A stretch of DNA of 64,000 nt from Solwaraspora sp. WMMD1047 (lineage in GTDB: Bacteria > Actinomycetota > Actinomycetes > Mycobacteriales > Micromonosporaceae). The DNA lies in contig NZ_JARUBL010000001.1 of assembly GCF_029626155.1 (NCBI RefSeq), positions 5,002,501 to 5,066,500 of the forward strand, written 5' to 3'. Shown here piece after piece: positions 18,239-27,093 of this stretch. Position 1 is the stretch's first letter; each line of letters opens with the position of its first letter. Made by a program: the position numbers and the translations under genes. Below the pieces are notes generated by a model. The model was not told the DNA's origin. It made no database searches and was given only the letters and a program-made list of their open reading frames with translations.

Positions 18239-20065
18239 ATGGCTCTCGAAGTGCCGTACCGTTCCATCCCCGACATGTTCCTACGCCGCGTCGCGGCGAG
18301 CCCGGACCGCGAGGCGTTCGCGCACCCGAACGCCGACGACTCCGCCCCGGTCTGGTTGACCTGGGAGACGGTCGGCCAGCGGGCGAAGGCGATCGCCGCC
18401 GGACTCCGCGGCCTGGGCGTCGGCCACGAGGACCGGGTGGCGATCCTGGCCAACACCCGCCTGGAGTGGGTCCTCGCCGACCTCGGGATCCTGTGCGCCG
18501 GCGCCGCCACCACCACCGTCTACCCCACCACCGAGCCCGAGGACGCGACCTACATCGTCGCCGATTCCGGGTCCCGGGTGCTGATCGCCGAGAACCCCAC
18601 CCAGGCCGGCAAGATGGCCGGGGCCGTACCGGCCGGGCTGACCCACGTGGTGCTCATCGACGGGACGCCCGACCCGGCCGCCACTCCCCCGCAGCTCAGC
18701 CTCGCCGACCTGGAGGACCGCGGCGCCCAGGCGTTGGCCGCCGAGCCGGACCTGGTCGACAAGATCGTCGCGGAGATCGAGCCGGACCACCTGGCCACGC
18801 TGATCTACACCTCCGGCACCACCGGCCGCCCGAAGGGCGTCGAACTGCTGCACCGGGGCTGGTGCTGGGAGGCGGTGGCGCAGGCCGAGCTGGGCCTGCT
18901 CCGCGAGGAGGACCTGCAGTATCTCTGGCTGCCGCTGTCGCACTCGTTCGGCAAGACGCTGCTCTGCGGGGTCATCCACGTCGGGCTGCCCACCTACGTC
19001 GACGGCCGGGTCGACAAGCTGGTCGAGCTGCTCAGCGTGGTGCGGCCGACGCTGATGTGCGGCGCCCCGCGGGTCTACGAGAAGGTCTACAACAAGTCGG
19101 TCACCACCGCCCAGTCGGCCGGCGGCGCCAAGGCCAAGATCTTCGCCTGGGCGGTCCGGACCGGCAAGGAGAAGGTCGCCCTGGAGCAGGCCGGCAAGCC
19201 GGTACCGGGCAGCCTGCAGCTGCGCTACCGGATCGCCGAGAAGCTGGTCTTCAGCAAGCTGCAGGCCCGCCTCGGCGGACGCATCCGGGTGCTGGTCTCC
19301 GGGGCGGCGCCGCTGAGCAAGGAGATCGGCGAGTTCTTCGCCGCCGCGAACCTGCCGATCTCCGAGGGGTACGGGCTGACCGAGACCAGCGCCGGGAACT
19401 TCGTCAACCGGGCCGAGGCGATCCGGATCGGCACCGTCGGCCAGGCGATGGGCGACCTGGAATGCAAGATCGACTCGGATGGCGAGGTCCTGCTGCGGGG
19501 CGCACCGGTGATGCGCGGCTACCACAACCTGCCGGCCGAGACCGCGGCCGCCTTCACCGAGGACGGCTACTTCCGCACCGGTGACATCGGCGAACTCGAC
19601 GCCGACGGCTACCTCAAGATCACCGACCGGAAGAAGGACCTGGTCAAGACCTCGGGCGGCAAGTACATCGCGCCGTCGCACATCGAGGGCGTGTTCAAGG
19701 CGCTCTGCCCGTACACCTCGCAGGCCGTGGTGATCGGGCAGGCCCGCAACTACTGCACCATGCTTGTCACGCTCGATCCGGACGCGATCACCGCCTGGGC
19801 GGCCGGCGGGCCGCTGGCCGGGCGCCCGTACACCGAGATCGTCACCTCGGCCGAGGCGGCGGCGATGGTCGACGACTACGTCAAGCAGCTCAACGCGAAG
19901 CTCAACCGCTGGGAGACGGTCAAGAAGGTCACCATCCTGCCGCGGGACCTGACCATCGAGGACGGCGAGATGACGCCGTCGCTGAAGATCAAGCGGCGCG
20001 GCGTGGAGACCAACTTCGCCGCCGAGATCGACAAGATGTACGAGGGCACGCTGGCCGAGCTCTGA
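18239..20065 (+). CDS. Long-chain fatty-acid--CoA ligase (FadD15-like)
   Basis: A 608-residue AMP-forming acyl-CoA synthetase that activates long-chain fatty acids to acyl-CoA. It shows the P-loop YTSGTTGRPKG (about 190-200), the A5-type motif EGYGLTETSA (about 374-383), YFRTGD (about 444) and the hinge/A8 motif DRKKDLVKTSGGKYIAP (about 463). The length matches the FadD15/ACSL group, which is longer than FadD-type ligases. A GGAGG ribosome-binding sequence precedes the ATG. It stands alone, followed by a 15-bp terminator hairpin. The exact chain length is not readable from sequence. Confidence 0.92.
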   Translation: MALEVPYRSIPDMFLRRVAASPDREAFAHPNADDSAPVWLTWETVGQRAKAIAAGLRGLGVGHEDRVAILANTRLEWVLADLGILCAGAATTTVYPTTEPEDATYIVADSGSRVLIAENPTQAGKMAGAVPAGLTHVVLIDGTPDPAATPPQLSLADLEDRGAQALAAEPDLVDKIVAEIEPDHLATLIYTSGTTGRPKGVELLHRGWCWEAVAQAELGLLREEDLQYLWLPLSHSFGKTLLCGVIHVGLPTYVDGRVDKLVELLSVVRPTLMCGAPRVYEKVYNKSVTTAQSAGGAKAKIFAWAVRTGKEKVALEQAGKPVPGSLQLRYRIAEKLVFSKLQARLGGRIRVLVSGAAPLSKEIGEFFAAANLPISEGYGLTETSAGNFVNRAEAIRIGTVGQAMGDLECKIDSDGEVLLRGAPVMRGYHNLPAETAAAFTEDGYFRTGDIGELDADGYLKITDRKKDLVKTSGGKYIAPSHIEGVFKALCPYTSQAVVIGQARNYCTMLVTLDPDAITAWAAGGPLAGRPYTEIVTSAEAAAMVDDYVKQLNAKLNRWETVKKVTILPRDLTIEDGEMTPSLKIKRRGVETNFAAEIDKMYEGTLAEL

Positions 20066-20070
20066 CCGGC

Positions 20071-20107
20071 TCCGGTGGGAGGGCGCGGCACCCGCCCTCC
20101 CACCGGA
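20071..20107. terminator. 15-bp hairpin after acyl-CoA synthetase gene
   Basis: Perfect inverted repeat: 20071-20085 pairs with 20093-20107 around a 7-base loop. It starts 5 bp after the stop codon and lies between convergent genes, so it can act as a bidirectional terminator. Confidence 0.75.
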
Positions 20108-20152
20108 CACTCCCCGCCCGGAGCCCCACGTCCGGGCGGATCACTGCGCCGG

Positions 20153-21457
20153 TCAGCGGTGGCGACGCCGCCAGGCGGTCTCCCGGGCCTCGTGGGCGAC
20201 CTGCTCCTGCAGCACCGCGCCCCGCACCGCACGCCTCGACCCGGCGAGCACCCAGCGCTCCACCAGCACCAACCCGAGGCAGAGACCGGCCAGCAGGACG
20301 AGCAGGCCCAGCGCCGGCACGGCACCCGTCGCCGGGATCAGCAGCCCGAGCAGCACGATGGTGACGACCCGGCTCCAGAGCACCGTACCGAGCATCCGCA
20401 ACTGGAAACCGAGGTGCCCGAGCAGGAAGACGGCCACCCCGCCGAAGAGGACCGCCCGGTCGATCACCTGCAGCGGGCCGTCGGGCCCGGCGGCGGGCGG
20501 CTGCACGATGTGCTGCAGCACCTCCCGCACCCCGAGGGAGAGCAGGATGATCCCGGCGATCATCGGCAGGTGCAGGTAGGTGTAGGCGTCCCGGGCCAGG
20601 ATGCCGCGGGCGGCTCCCCTGGCGTCGTGCAGCGCCTGCTCGGCGGCGAGGGCGATGAAGTCGAAGTAGAACCACCAGAGCGACGCGGTGATCACGAGGC
20701 CGGCCAGCCCGACCCCGAGCACGGACCAGCTCACCGGCGACAGGACGAGCTCCCCGCTACCGCCGACCGAGATGATCGACTCGCCGAGCGCCACGATGAT
20801 GATCAGGCCGTGCCGCTCCGCCCAGTGGCCGGCCGAGATGATCCGCCAGCCCTGCGCCCCGACGGTCGCCGCCGCACCGTATTCGATGCCGACGGCGAGC
20901 GTCCAGAGCGTCGCCTTGACCGGGAACGGCTGGGTCGAGCCGACCGTCAACGAGATCAGCGCGGAGGCCGTCAGCAGCAGCACCGCGGCGAGCGCGGGCA
21001 GCCCGACCCGCAGCAGGTGCCGCCGCAGTCCGGGCTGGCCGTGGTTGGCGTACCAGAGGGTTCCCACGTGCAGCGACCGGACGACCAGGTAGCAGACCGG
21101 GAAGACCAGCGGTCCGGAGATCCCGCCGGGCTTGTCGACGATGGTCTCCGGGGCGGTGACGGCCACCACCAGGATCGCGGCCACCGCGACGAACAGGACC
21201 GCCGGCATGAAGCCCTGGTCGATCCGGACCAGGTTGCCGACCCAGGTGAAGGAGCACCAGCACCACCAGAGCAGCATCAGCAGCAACATGCCCCGGATCA
21301 GGCCGCGCTCGGTGAGGTCGTCGGCCATCAACCGGGTCACGTTCAGGAAGGCGAAGACGAAGACCAGGTCGAAGAAGAGCTCCAGCCGGGTGACGCGGGC
21401 GCCCTCGGCCAGCGGCAGCAGCTGCTTCGCGGTCTTGCGGTCCTCGGGTCCGCCCAC
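20153..21457 (-). CDS. Low-temperature-requirement A (LtrA) family membrane protein
   Basis: A 434-residue polytopic membrane protein. The diagnostic N-terminal motif is VTRLELFFDLVFVFAF (about 22-37). Around eleven hydrophobic segments follow, including the conserved HGLIIIVALGESII (about 217-230), WWFYFDF and YTYLHLPMIAGIIL. The family was named after a Listeria gene needed at low temperature; its biochemical activity is still not established. The start is the GTG at 21457. It lies 60 bp downstream of the MocR regulator gene on the same strand and could be co-transcribed with it. Confidence 0.88.
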   Translation of the reverse strand: MGGPEDRKTAKQLLPLAEGARVTRLELFFDLVFVFAFLNVTRLMADDLTERGLIRGMLLLMLLWWCWCSFTWVGNLVRIDQGFMPAVLFVAVAAILVVAVTAPETIVDKPGGISGPLVFPVCYLVVRSLHVGTLWYANHGQPGLRRHLLRVGLPALAAVLLLTASALISLTVGSTQPFPVKATLWTLAVGIEYGAAATVGAQGWRIISAGHWAERHGLIIIVALGESIISVGGSGELVLSPVSWSVLGVGLAGLVITASLWWFYFDFIALAAEQALHDARGAARGILARDAYTYLHLPMIAGIILLSLGVREVLQHIVQPPAAGPDGPLQVIDRAVLFGGVAVFLLGHLGFQLRMLGTVLWSRVVTIVLLGLLIPATGAVPALGLLVLLAGLCLGLVLVERWVLAGSRRAVRGAVLQEQVAHEARETAWRRRHR

Positions 21458-21517
21458 CGGCCCAGTCTGGCAGCCGAAAGGAACAATTAGGTTTTTTCGC
21501 CCCGAGCGGAGCGGGGC

Positions 21518-22975
21518 TCAGGCGATCACGGCCGGCTCCCGCCAGCGCGGCCGGGCGGTCTGGTCGAGGTCGTAGCGAACCGCCGCGATCCGGCGTACCG
21601 CCTCCACCAGCTCCTCGGCGGGCAGCGTGAAGGGCAGCCGCAGGAACCGTTCGAGCGTGCCGTCCAGCCCGAACCGGGGCCCCGGGGCCAGCCGTACGCC
21701 GACCTCCTCGGTGGCCCGCGCCAGCGCGCTGGAGATCGGCCCGTCCAGCTCGGTCCAGAGGGTCACCCCACCCCGGGGAACCGTCACCCGCCAGTCCGGC
21801 AGGAACTCCCGCAGCGCCGCCACCAGCGCGTCCCGGCGGCCGGCGAGCTCGGCCCGCCGGGCGGCCACGATCGCGTCGGCGTCGGCCAGCAGGTGCACCG
21901 CCAACAGCTGGTCGAGCACCGGGTTGGCCATGTCGACCCCGACCCGGGCGGCGGCCAGCCGCTGCACCTGCGGAGCGGCGGCCCGGACCCAGCCGATCCG
22001 CAGACCGCCCCAGTACGGCTTGCTCATCCCGCCGATGGTGACCACCCGGGAGTGCCGGTCGAACACCGCGGTCGGCGCCGGCATCGCCGTGCCGTCCAGC
22101 GGCAGATCCACGAACGACTCGTCGACCACCAGGTCGGTGCCGGTGGCCTGGGCCGTGGCGACCAGCCGCTCGCGCAGGTCGACCGGCATCAGGTGTCCGG
22201 TCGGGTTCTGGAACTCCGGAATCAGGTAGGCCAGCCGGGGTCGGGTCTGGCGCAGGCTACCCAGCAGCAGGTCGGCGTCCCAGCCACCGGCGTCGGCGGC
22301 CAGTCCGTGCGTGGTCAGCCGAGCCCGCCGGGCGGCCAGCGCGGCCAACGCGTTCGGATAGGTCGGCGATTCGACCAGGACGCCCGCGCCGGCCGGCAAC
22401 GTGAGCCGCAGAACCAGATCGAGCGCGTGCTGGGTGCCGTTGGTGATCATGATCTGCTCGGCACTGGTCGGCAACCCCCGCCGGGTGTACGCCGCGGCGA
22501 CCGCCTCCCGCAGCTCGCCGATACCGGTCGGGTGATAGCCGGCCCCACCGAGGTAGCGGGGCAGCTCCTCGGCGGCGGCCCGGGCCGCCGACAGCAACTC
22601 GACCGGGGCGGCCGGCGCGGCGCAGCCCAGGTCGATCATGTCGAGGTCGTCGAGCGGGGTCCAGAGACCGGAGCTGGCCACCCGGTGCCCGCCGGGCAGG
22701 GTGGTCCAGCTCCCGGCGCCGCGCCGGCTGGTCACATGACCGCTCTCGCGCAACTCCCGGTACGCGGCGGTGACCGTGGTCCGGCTCACCCGCAGCGCCT
22801 CGGCCAGCTCCCGCTCGGCCGGCAGCCGGACCCCGAGCGGAAGCCGGGCGTCGGCGATCAGGCCACGGACCGCGGCCGCCAGGGCGGCGTAGTCCGGACT
22901 GCGGCGACGGCCGGGCAATGCGTGCCACTGCCCCAGCAGACGAGCCAATTGCGTCCCCCGCACGAGGCTAGTCAT
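21518..22975 (-). CDS. MocR-type GntR/aminotransferase transcription regulator
   Basis: A 485-residue fusion. The N-terminal GntR winged helix-turn-helix (about 28-95) has the typical LPAERELAEALRVSRTTVTAAYREL. The rest is a fold-type I aminotransferase domain with VITNGTQHALDL-like and IPEFQNPTGHLM motifs. The PLP lysine is expected in VVTIGGMSKPYWGGLRIGW. MocR proteins sense PLP or amino compounds and often control a divergent gene. The ATG at 22975 was chosen over an in-frame GTG two codons earlier. The divergent neighbour is a YczE-type membrane protein, the same pairing as ycxD-yczE in Bacillus subtilis (family knowledge). Confidence 0.9.
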   Translation of the reverse strand: MTSLVRGTQLARLLGQWHALPGRRRSPDYAALAAAVRGLIADARLPLGVRLPAERELAEALRVSRTTVTAAYRELRESGHVTSRRGAGSWTTLPGGHRVASSGLWTPLDDLDMIDLGCAAPAAPVELLSAARAAAEELPRYLGGAGYHPTGIGELREAVAAAYTRRGLPTSAEQIMITNGTQHALDLVLRLTLPAGAGVLVESPTYPNALAALAARRARLTTHGLAADAGGWDADLLLGSLRQTRPRLAYLIPEFQNPTGHLMPVDLRERLVATAQATGTDLVVDESFVDLPLDGTAMPAPTAVFDRHSRVVTIGGMSKPYWGGLRIGWVRAAAPQVQRLAAARVGVDMANPVLDQLLAVHLLADADAIVAARRAELAGRRDALVAALREFLPDWRVTVPRGGVTLWTELDGPISSALARATEEVGVRLAPGPRFGLDGTLERFLRLPFTLPAEELVEAVRRIAAVRYDLDQTARPRWREPAVIA

Positions 22976-22987
22976 GGCCACCTCCGC

Positions 22988-23049
22988 GATATTGGCTCTT
23001 ACCCTCGGCCTAATTGGCCCTCAGAGTGGCACGCATGGCAGATATTGGC
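22988..23049. promoter_or_regulatory. Candidate MocR operator: repeated ATTGGC boxes
   Basis: The 9-mer GATATTGGC occurs at 22988-22996 and again at 23041-23049, 53 bp apart (about five helical turns). A third ATTGGC lies at 23013-23018. They cover the 59-bp gap between the divergent start codons and the first codons of the membrane protein gene. MocR regulators typically bind direct repeats in such divergent regions, so this is a reasonable operator candidate. Confidence 0.45.
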
Positions 23050-23769
23050 AACACCGATCGGACCAGCGACACCGGTCGGACCAGCAACACCAGTCGGACC
23101 GGCAACACCGACCGGCTTCCCCGCCGGCTGGTCCAGCTCTACGCCGGACTCGCGCTGTACGGGATCAGCATGGCGCTGATGATCGAGTCGTCACTCGGCC
23201 TGAACCCCTGGGACGTCCTGCACCAGGGGCTGACCAACCTCACCGGGCTCTCCTTCGGCACGGTCACCATTCTGGTCGGTGCCGGGGTGCTGCTGCTGTG
23301 GATCCCGCTGCGTCAGCGCCCGGGGCTGGGCACGGTCAGCAACGTGATCGTCATCGGCCTGGTGGTGGACGCCGCGCTGGCGCTGCTGCCGGCCGGCGGG
23401 TCGTTGCCCGCCCGGATCGCCCTGCTGGCCGGCGGAATCCTGCTCAACGGCGTCGCCACCGGGCTCTACCTGGGCGCCCGGTTCGGCCCCGGACCCCGCG
23501 ACGGGCTGATGACCGGCTATGTCGCCCGCCGGCCGGGCCGGTCGATCCGGCTGGTCCGTACGGTTATCGAGGTGACCGTGCTGGCCGTCGGCTGGCTGCT
23601 CGGCGGCACCGTCGGGGTCGGCACGGTGGCCTACGCGCTGGCCATCGGACCGCTGGCGCACGTCTTCGTTCCGCTGTTCCAGCTTCCCAGCATTCGGAAC
23701 GACAACGATATCGTTCCGGATCGGCCAGCCCTGGTTAACCGGCCCGCAGGGGCTCCCGGACATGAATGA
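23035..23769 (+). CDS. YczE/YitT-like integral membrane protein
   Basis: A 244-residue protein with a Thr/Arg/Asn-rich N-terminal repeat and then five or so transmembrane segments. The conserved motif LNPWDVLHQGL with GLSFGTVTILVG marks the YczE family, and GPRDGLMTGYV is also typical. The transported compound, if any, is unknown. The ATG at 23035 is used; GTG 23026 and TTG 23014 are in frame but would move into the presumed operator. It is divergent from the MocR gene, which likely regulates it. Confidence 0.82.
   Translation: MADIGNTDRTSDTGRTSNTSRTGNTDRLPRRLVQLYAGLALYGISMALMIESSLGLNPWDVLHQGLTNLTGLSFGTVTILVGAGVLLLWIPLRQRPGLGTVSNVIVIGLVVDAALALLPAGGSLPARIALLAGGILLNGVATGLYLGARFGPGPRDGLMTGYVARRPGRSIRLVRTVIEVTVLAVGWLLGGTVGVGTVAYALAIGPLAHVFVPLFQLPSIRNDNDIVPDRPALVNRPAGAPGHE
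23050..23115 (+). repeat. 18-bp coding repeat at the YczE N-terminus
   Basis: Three full copies of an 18-bp unit (aacaccgatcggaccagc and variants at 23050, 23068 and 23086) plus a 12-bp partial copy. In frame it encodes an (N/D/S)T-x-RT-(S/G) hydrophilic repeat that precedes the first transmembrane helix. Confidence 0.85.
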
Positions 23770-23829
23770 GTGGACGAACACGGTGGGGCAGTCGTTCCCT
23801 CCCCGGCGGTAACCCGGCATCATTTCCCC

Positions 23830-24288
23830 ATGGGGGACGAGGGATGGCGGTGGTCCGATGCCTGGATCTTCGTGTCGCTGGTCATCGCCGGCGGCGCCGG
23901 ACGACACCGCCGCGCACCGTCGAGCCGGCGTCCCGAGGGGGTCCGGCTCACCGACGTGCTCTCCACCGCAGACCACCTCAACCACGCCATCCCGGCGCGG
24001 CAGGAGGTTGAGGCGGCGGTGCGCCGGCTGATCGGCGCCGATCTGATCACCGTCACCGACGGCTGGTTCCGGGTCACCCCGACCGGCGAGCGGCTCTGGC
24101 GGACCCGGCCGCACGGCGGCCTGTCGACCACCGTCGAGACCATGCACAACGTGCTCACCCGCCGGCACCCGCCCGGCACCGCGGAGTGGGAGCTGGACGA
24201 GGAGGAGCACGCCGCCGCCGTCCAGGAGTACGCCGCCCGGGTACGGATCCCGGCCCCGCGCCGCTCCCCCGAGAACGACGGCCGGTAG
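23830..24288 (+). CDS. Hypothetical winged-helix-like protein
   Basis: A 152-residue protein that I do not recognise by name. After a short hydrophobic stretch (WIFVSLVIAGG), residues about 35-95 read like a winged helix: VRLTDVLSTADHLNHAIP, EVEAAVRRLIGADLITV, then a wing ending in FRVTPTGERLW. A Glu-rich helix follows (WELDEEEHAAAVQEYAARV). I chose ATG 23830 because the upstream in-frame codons back to the previous gene's end do not continue the fold. It is 60 bp after the YczE-type gene and could share its transcript. Confidence 0.65.
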   Translation: MGDEGWRWSDAWIFVSLVIAGGAGRHRRAPSSRRPEGVRLTDVLSTADHLNHAIPARQEVEAAVRRLIGADLITVTDGWFRVTPTGERLWRTRPHGGLSTTVETMHNVLTRRHPPGTAEWELDEEEHAAAVQEYAARVRIPAPRRSPENDGR

Positions 24289-24403
24289 GCCGGAACCGCC
24301 CGCCCGCCGATACCGGCCCTCGCCGGCTGATGGCGGACCTCGCCCGCCGCTTGCGAACCTCGCCGGCTACCGGAATGCGGGCCAGTGTTCCGCCCCGCGA
24401 CGT

Positions 24404-24443
24404 GGAGGTAATCCCCGTCCTTTCAGGGCGGAGGGGAGGTCAA
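24404..24443 (+). mobile_element. IS200/IS605-like right-end hairpin remnant
   Basis: The sequence GGAGGTAATCCCCGTCC, a short TTTCA loop, GGGCGGAGGGGAGG and a terminal TCAA closely resemble the right-end hairpin of IS200/IS605-family elements common in actinomycetes (from memory: a TCCCCGTCC stem, TTTA loop, GGGCGGGGA, ending in TCAA). The right arm carries a 3-bp GGA insertion that weakens the stem. No tnpA or tnpB is present. The last bases form the stop codon region of hisF (minus strand). Confidence 0.45.
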
Positions 24444-25294
24444 TGCCGGACCGGGTGGCCAGCCAACTGCAGGGCGTCCTTGACCTCGCCGACCGTGAGC
24501 TCGCCGAAGTGGAAGACGCTCGCCGCCAGCACCGCGTCGGCGCCGGCCGCCACCGCCGGCGGGAAGTGCGCCACCGCCCCGGCGCCACCGCTGGCGATCA
24601 CCGGGATGTCGACCGCCTCCCGTACCCGGGCGATCAGCTCCAGGTCGAACCCGGTCTTCGTCCCGTCGGCGTCCATCGAGTTCAGCAGAATCTCGCCGGC
24701 GCCGAGCTCGGCTGCCCGCCGGGCCCACTCGACGGCGTCGATGCCGGTGCCCCGCCGCCCGCCGTGGGTGGTCACCTCGAAACCGCTCGCCGGCACCGCC
24801 TCACCCGCGCCGCCACCAGTCAACCCGCCGTCGGCGGCCACCGCGCCGCCACCAGCCGCCCCGCCGCCGGTCACCGCGGCGGGCCGGGTCAGCCGGCGTA
24901 CGTCGAGGGAGAGCACCAGCACCTGGCGGCCGAACCGGTCGGCGATCTCGGCGATCAGCTCCGGCCGGGCGATCGCGGCGGTGTTCACCCCGACCTTGTC
25001 GGCACCGGCCCGCAGCAGGGTGTCCACGTCGGCCACCCGGCGCACCCCGCCGCCGACCGTCAGCGGGATGAAGACCGACTCGGCCGTGCGGCGTACCACG
25101 TCGAGCATGGTGCCCCGGTCGTCGGAGGAGGCCGTCACGTCCAGGAAGGTCAGCTCGTCGGCGCCCGCGCGGTCGTAGGCGGCGGCCAACTCGACCGGGT
25201 CGCCGGCGTCGCGCAGGTCCAGGAAGTTGATCCCCTTGACCACCCGGCCGGCGTCCACGTCCAGGCAGGGGATGACCCGCACCGCAACCGTCAT
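24440..25294 (-). CDS. hisF: Imidazole glycerol phosphate synthase cyclase subunit HisF
   Basis: A 284-residue (beta/alpha)8 barrel that, with HisH, turns PRFAR plus ammonia into IGP and AICAR in histidine synthesis. The catalytic aspartates are visible in [13 protein letters not shown] (Asp12) and LSLDVRR (Asp131). The phosphate-binding loops VGGGVRR and ASGGAGA are intact. Residues about 133-170 are an extra Gly/Ala-rich loop, which makes the protein roughly 25-30 residues longer than usual. Its ATG overlaps the stop of the upstream ABC transporter gene (ATGA), so translation is likely coupled to the lanthipeptide operon. Its partner genes priA and hisH are 24 kb away. Confidence 0.95.
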   Translation of the reverse strand: MTVAVRVIPCLDVDAGRVVKGINFLDLRDAGDPVELAAAYDRAGADELTFLDVTASSDDRGTMLDVVRRTAESVFIPLTVGGGVRRVADVDTLLRAGADKVGVNTAAIARPELIAEIADRFGRQVLVLSLDVRRLTRPAAVTGGGAAGGGAVAADGGLTGGGAGEAVPASGFEVTTHGGRRGTGIDAVEWARRAAELGAGEILLNSMDADGTKTGFDLELIARVREAVDIPVIASGGAGAVAHFPPAVAAGADAVLAASVFHFGELTVGEVKDALQLAGHPVRH

Positions 25295-27093
25295 GGACGC
25301 AGCGTACCCGGCGCGCCGCCGGCGACCCGCGTCCCGGACAGCCCGGCGGGCGGCAGCCAGTGGCCGACCAGTTCGGCGTAGAGCGGCGACTCGGCGACCA
25401 GCCGATCGTGCCCGCCCAGCAGCGGGGTGGCCTCGCCGAGCAGCAGAATCCGGCCGGCCCGGCGGGCCGAGCTGATCCGGTGGGCGACGACGACGAGCAC
25501 CCCGCCCCGGTCGGCGAAGGCCCGCTCGACCCGATCCTCCGTACGCGGGTCGAGGTGGCTGGTCGCCTCGTCCAGCACGACCACCGTCGCCGGCGTCAGG
25601 TAGGCCCGGACCAGCGCCACCAGCTGCCGCTCGCCCTCCGACAGGGCAGCCCCGCCCGGGCCGACGGCCGCGTCGTAGCCGCCGAGCCGGTCGACAAGCG
25701 GGGACAGGCCGAGCAGCCGGCAGGCGTCGTCGAGCGCCGGGGCCGGGCGCGGGCCGGACAGGTAGCAGAGGTTGTCGCGCAGCGTGCCGTCGAAGACGTA
25801 CGCCTGTTGCGGGATGACGGCCAGCTCGCGGCGCCGAAGCTGCGGCGGCAGCCGGCCCACGTCGATCCCGGCGAACTCCACCCGCCCCGAACCGGCCGGC
25901 AGCTCGCCGGTGATCAGCCGGGTCAGCGTCGACTTGCCGACCCCGCTCGGTCCCACCACAGCCAGATGGTCGCCCGGCACCAGCCGGAGCGAGAACCGGT
26001 CCAGCACCGGGGCCGCGGCCCGGCCGTACCGGAAGGTCACCTCGTGGAGGGTGACCGACGTCGCGCCGGACACCGGCGCGACCGCCCCCGGGTGCGCGGG
26101 TGGCCCGGGGAGCGCGACCGCCCCGGGGGGCGCGGGCGGTCCGGCCGGCGGGACAGCGGTCCGGCCGGCGTCCCGCAGCCGGGCCAGCACCACCGCCAAC
26201 TGGACCAGCCAGGGGCCGATCGTGGCGGTCAGCGTGATCAACGCCGGGAGCAGCCGGGCCGCGACGTAGCTGACGGCGCCGACCGCCGCCCCGGCGCTGA
26301 GCGTCCCGGCGCGTAGCTGGCCCGGGATGACCAGCAGCAGCAGGAGCAACGGCAGGTAGCCGCCGACCGCCACCGCCGCGGTCCGGCCGGCCGCGGTCCG
26401 CGCCATCGCGGCGGTGGCGGCGGTCTGCCGGTCGATCGCGGCGAACAGCTCGCCCCGGGCCCGGTCCGCCGCGTTGTTGGCGGTGATGTCGCGCACCGCC
26501 CCGAACAGTCGGCCACCCACCTCGGTCAGCGACTCCTCAGCGGCCAGCGCGTCGAGTTGCCGGGCGCGCAACCGGCGGACCACGGCGGCGAAGACCAGCG
26601 CGGCGCCGACCAGGCAGCCGCCGACCAGCGCGCCGAGCCCCGGCGCCAGCAGGGCCAGCCCGGCGACGGCCGCGACCAGGCTCAGCACCCCCTGCCGGAG
26701 GCCCCGCAGCAGGGCCGACGCCAACCCCCGGGCGGTGTCCACCTGGGTGGTCACCTGGGCCACCACCGCGGTGTCGACCGGCTGCCCGAGCACCGCCGAG
26801 CGGAGACTGCCGGCCACCACCCCGGCCAGCAGCCGGTCCCGCAGCGGCTCCACCACCGCGGCCAGCCACGGAAACACCGCCCGGGTGGCCAGCCCGGCAG
26901 TGAGCTGGGCGAGCCCGAGCAGCCCGATCAGGGCGAGGCCGAGGCCGACCCGGCCGGCGCCGAACCCGTGATCGATCGCGGCCGCGATGAGCAGACCGAA
27001 CAGCAGGTCGGGCAGGGACTCCAGCACCGACCAGCCGGCGATCCGGGCCACCGCCCGCCGGTTCACCCGCTGCGGACCGGCGGGCGCGGTCAT
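25291..27093 (-). CDS. ABC half-transporter (lanthipeptide export) 1
   Basis: A 600-residue fused permease-ATPase. Six hydrophobic segments fill about 1-300. The nucleotide-binding domain has Walker [10 protein letters not shown] (about 383), signature LSEGERQ (about 483, with E instead of the usual G/Q pattern) and Walker [12 protein letters not shown]. An Ala/Pro/Gly linker separates the two parts. Together with the next transporter it probably forms a heterodimer that exports the modified lanthipeptide or provides immunity. The start at ATG 27093 overlaps the previous stop (ATGA). Its own stop overlaps hisF in the same way. No C39 peptidase domain is present, so leader removal needs another protease. 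Confidence 0.88.
   Translation of the reverse strand: MTAPAGPQRVNRRAVARIAGWSVLESLPDLLFGLLIAAAIDHGFGAGRVGLGLALIGLLGLAQLTAGLATRAVFPWLAAVVEPLRDRLLAGVVAGSLRSAVLGQPVDTAVVAQVTTQVDTARGLASALLRGLRQGVLSLVAAVAGLALLAPGLGALVGGCLVGAALVFAAVVRRLRARQLDALAAEESLTEVGGRLFGAVRDITANNAADRARGELFAAIDRQTAATAAMARTAAGRTAAVAVGGYLPLLLLLLVIPGQLRAGTLSAGAAVGAVSYVAARLLPALITLTATIGPWLVQLAVVLARLRDAGRTAVPPAGPPAPPGAVALPGPPAHPGAVAPVSGATSVTLHEVTFRYGRAAAPVLDRFSLRLVPGDHLAVVGPSGVGKSTLTRLITGELPAGSGRVEFAGIDVGRLPPQLRRRELAVIPQQAYVFDGTLRDNLCYLSGPRPAPALDDACRLLGLSPLVDRLGGYDAAVGPGGAALSEGERQLVALVRAYLTPATVVVLDEATSHLDPRTEDRVERAFADRGGVLVVVAHRISSARRAGRILLLGEATPLLGGHDRLVAESPLYAELVGHWLPPAGLSGTRVAGGAPGTLRP

Noticed and set aside
21492-21517. Hairpin with a T-run beside the MocR stop codon
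   Set aside because: The six T's precede the hairpin on the plus strand, so the minus-strand transcript would have A's after the stem; it is not a Rho-independent terminator for MocR.
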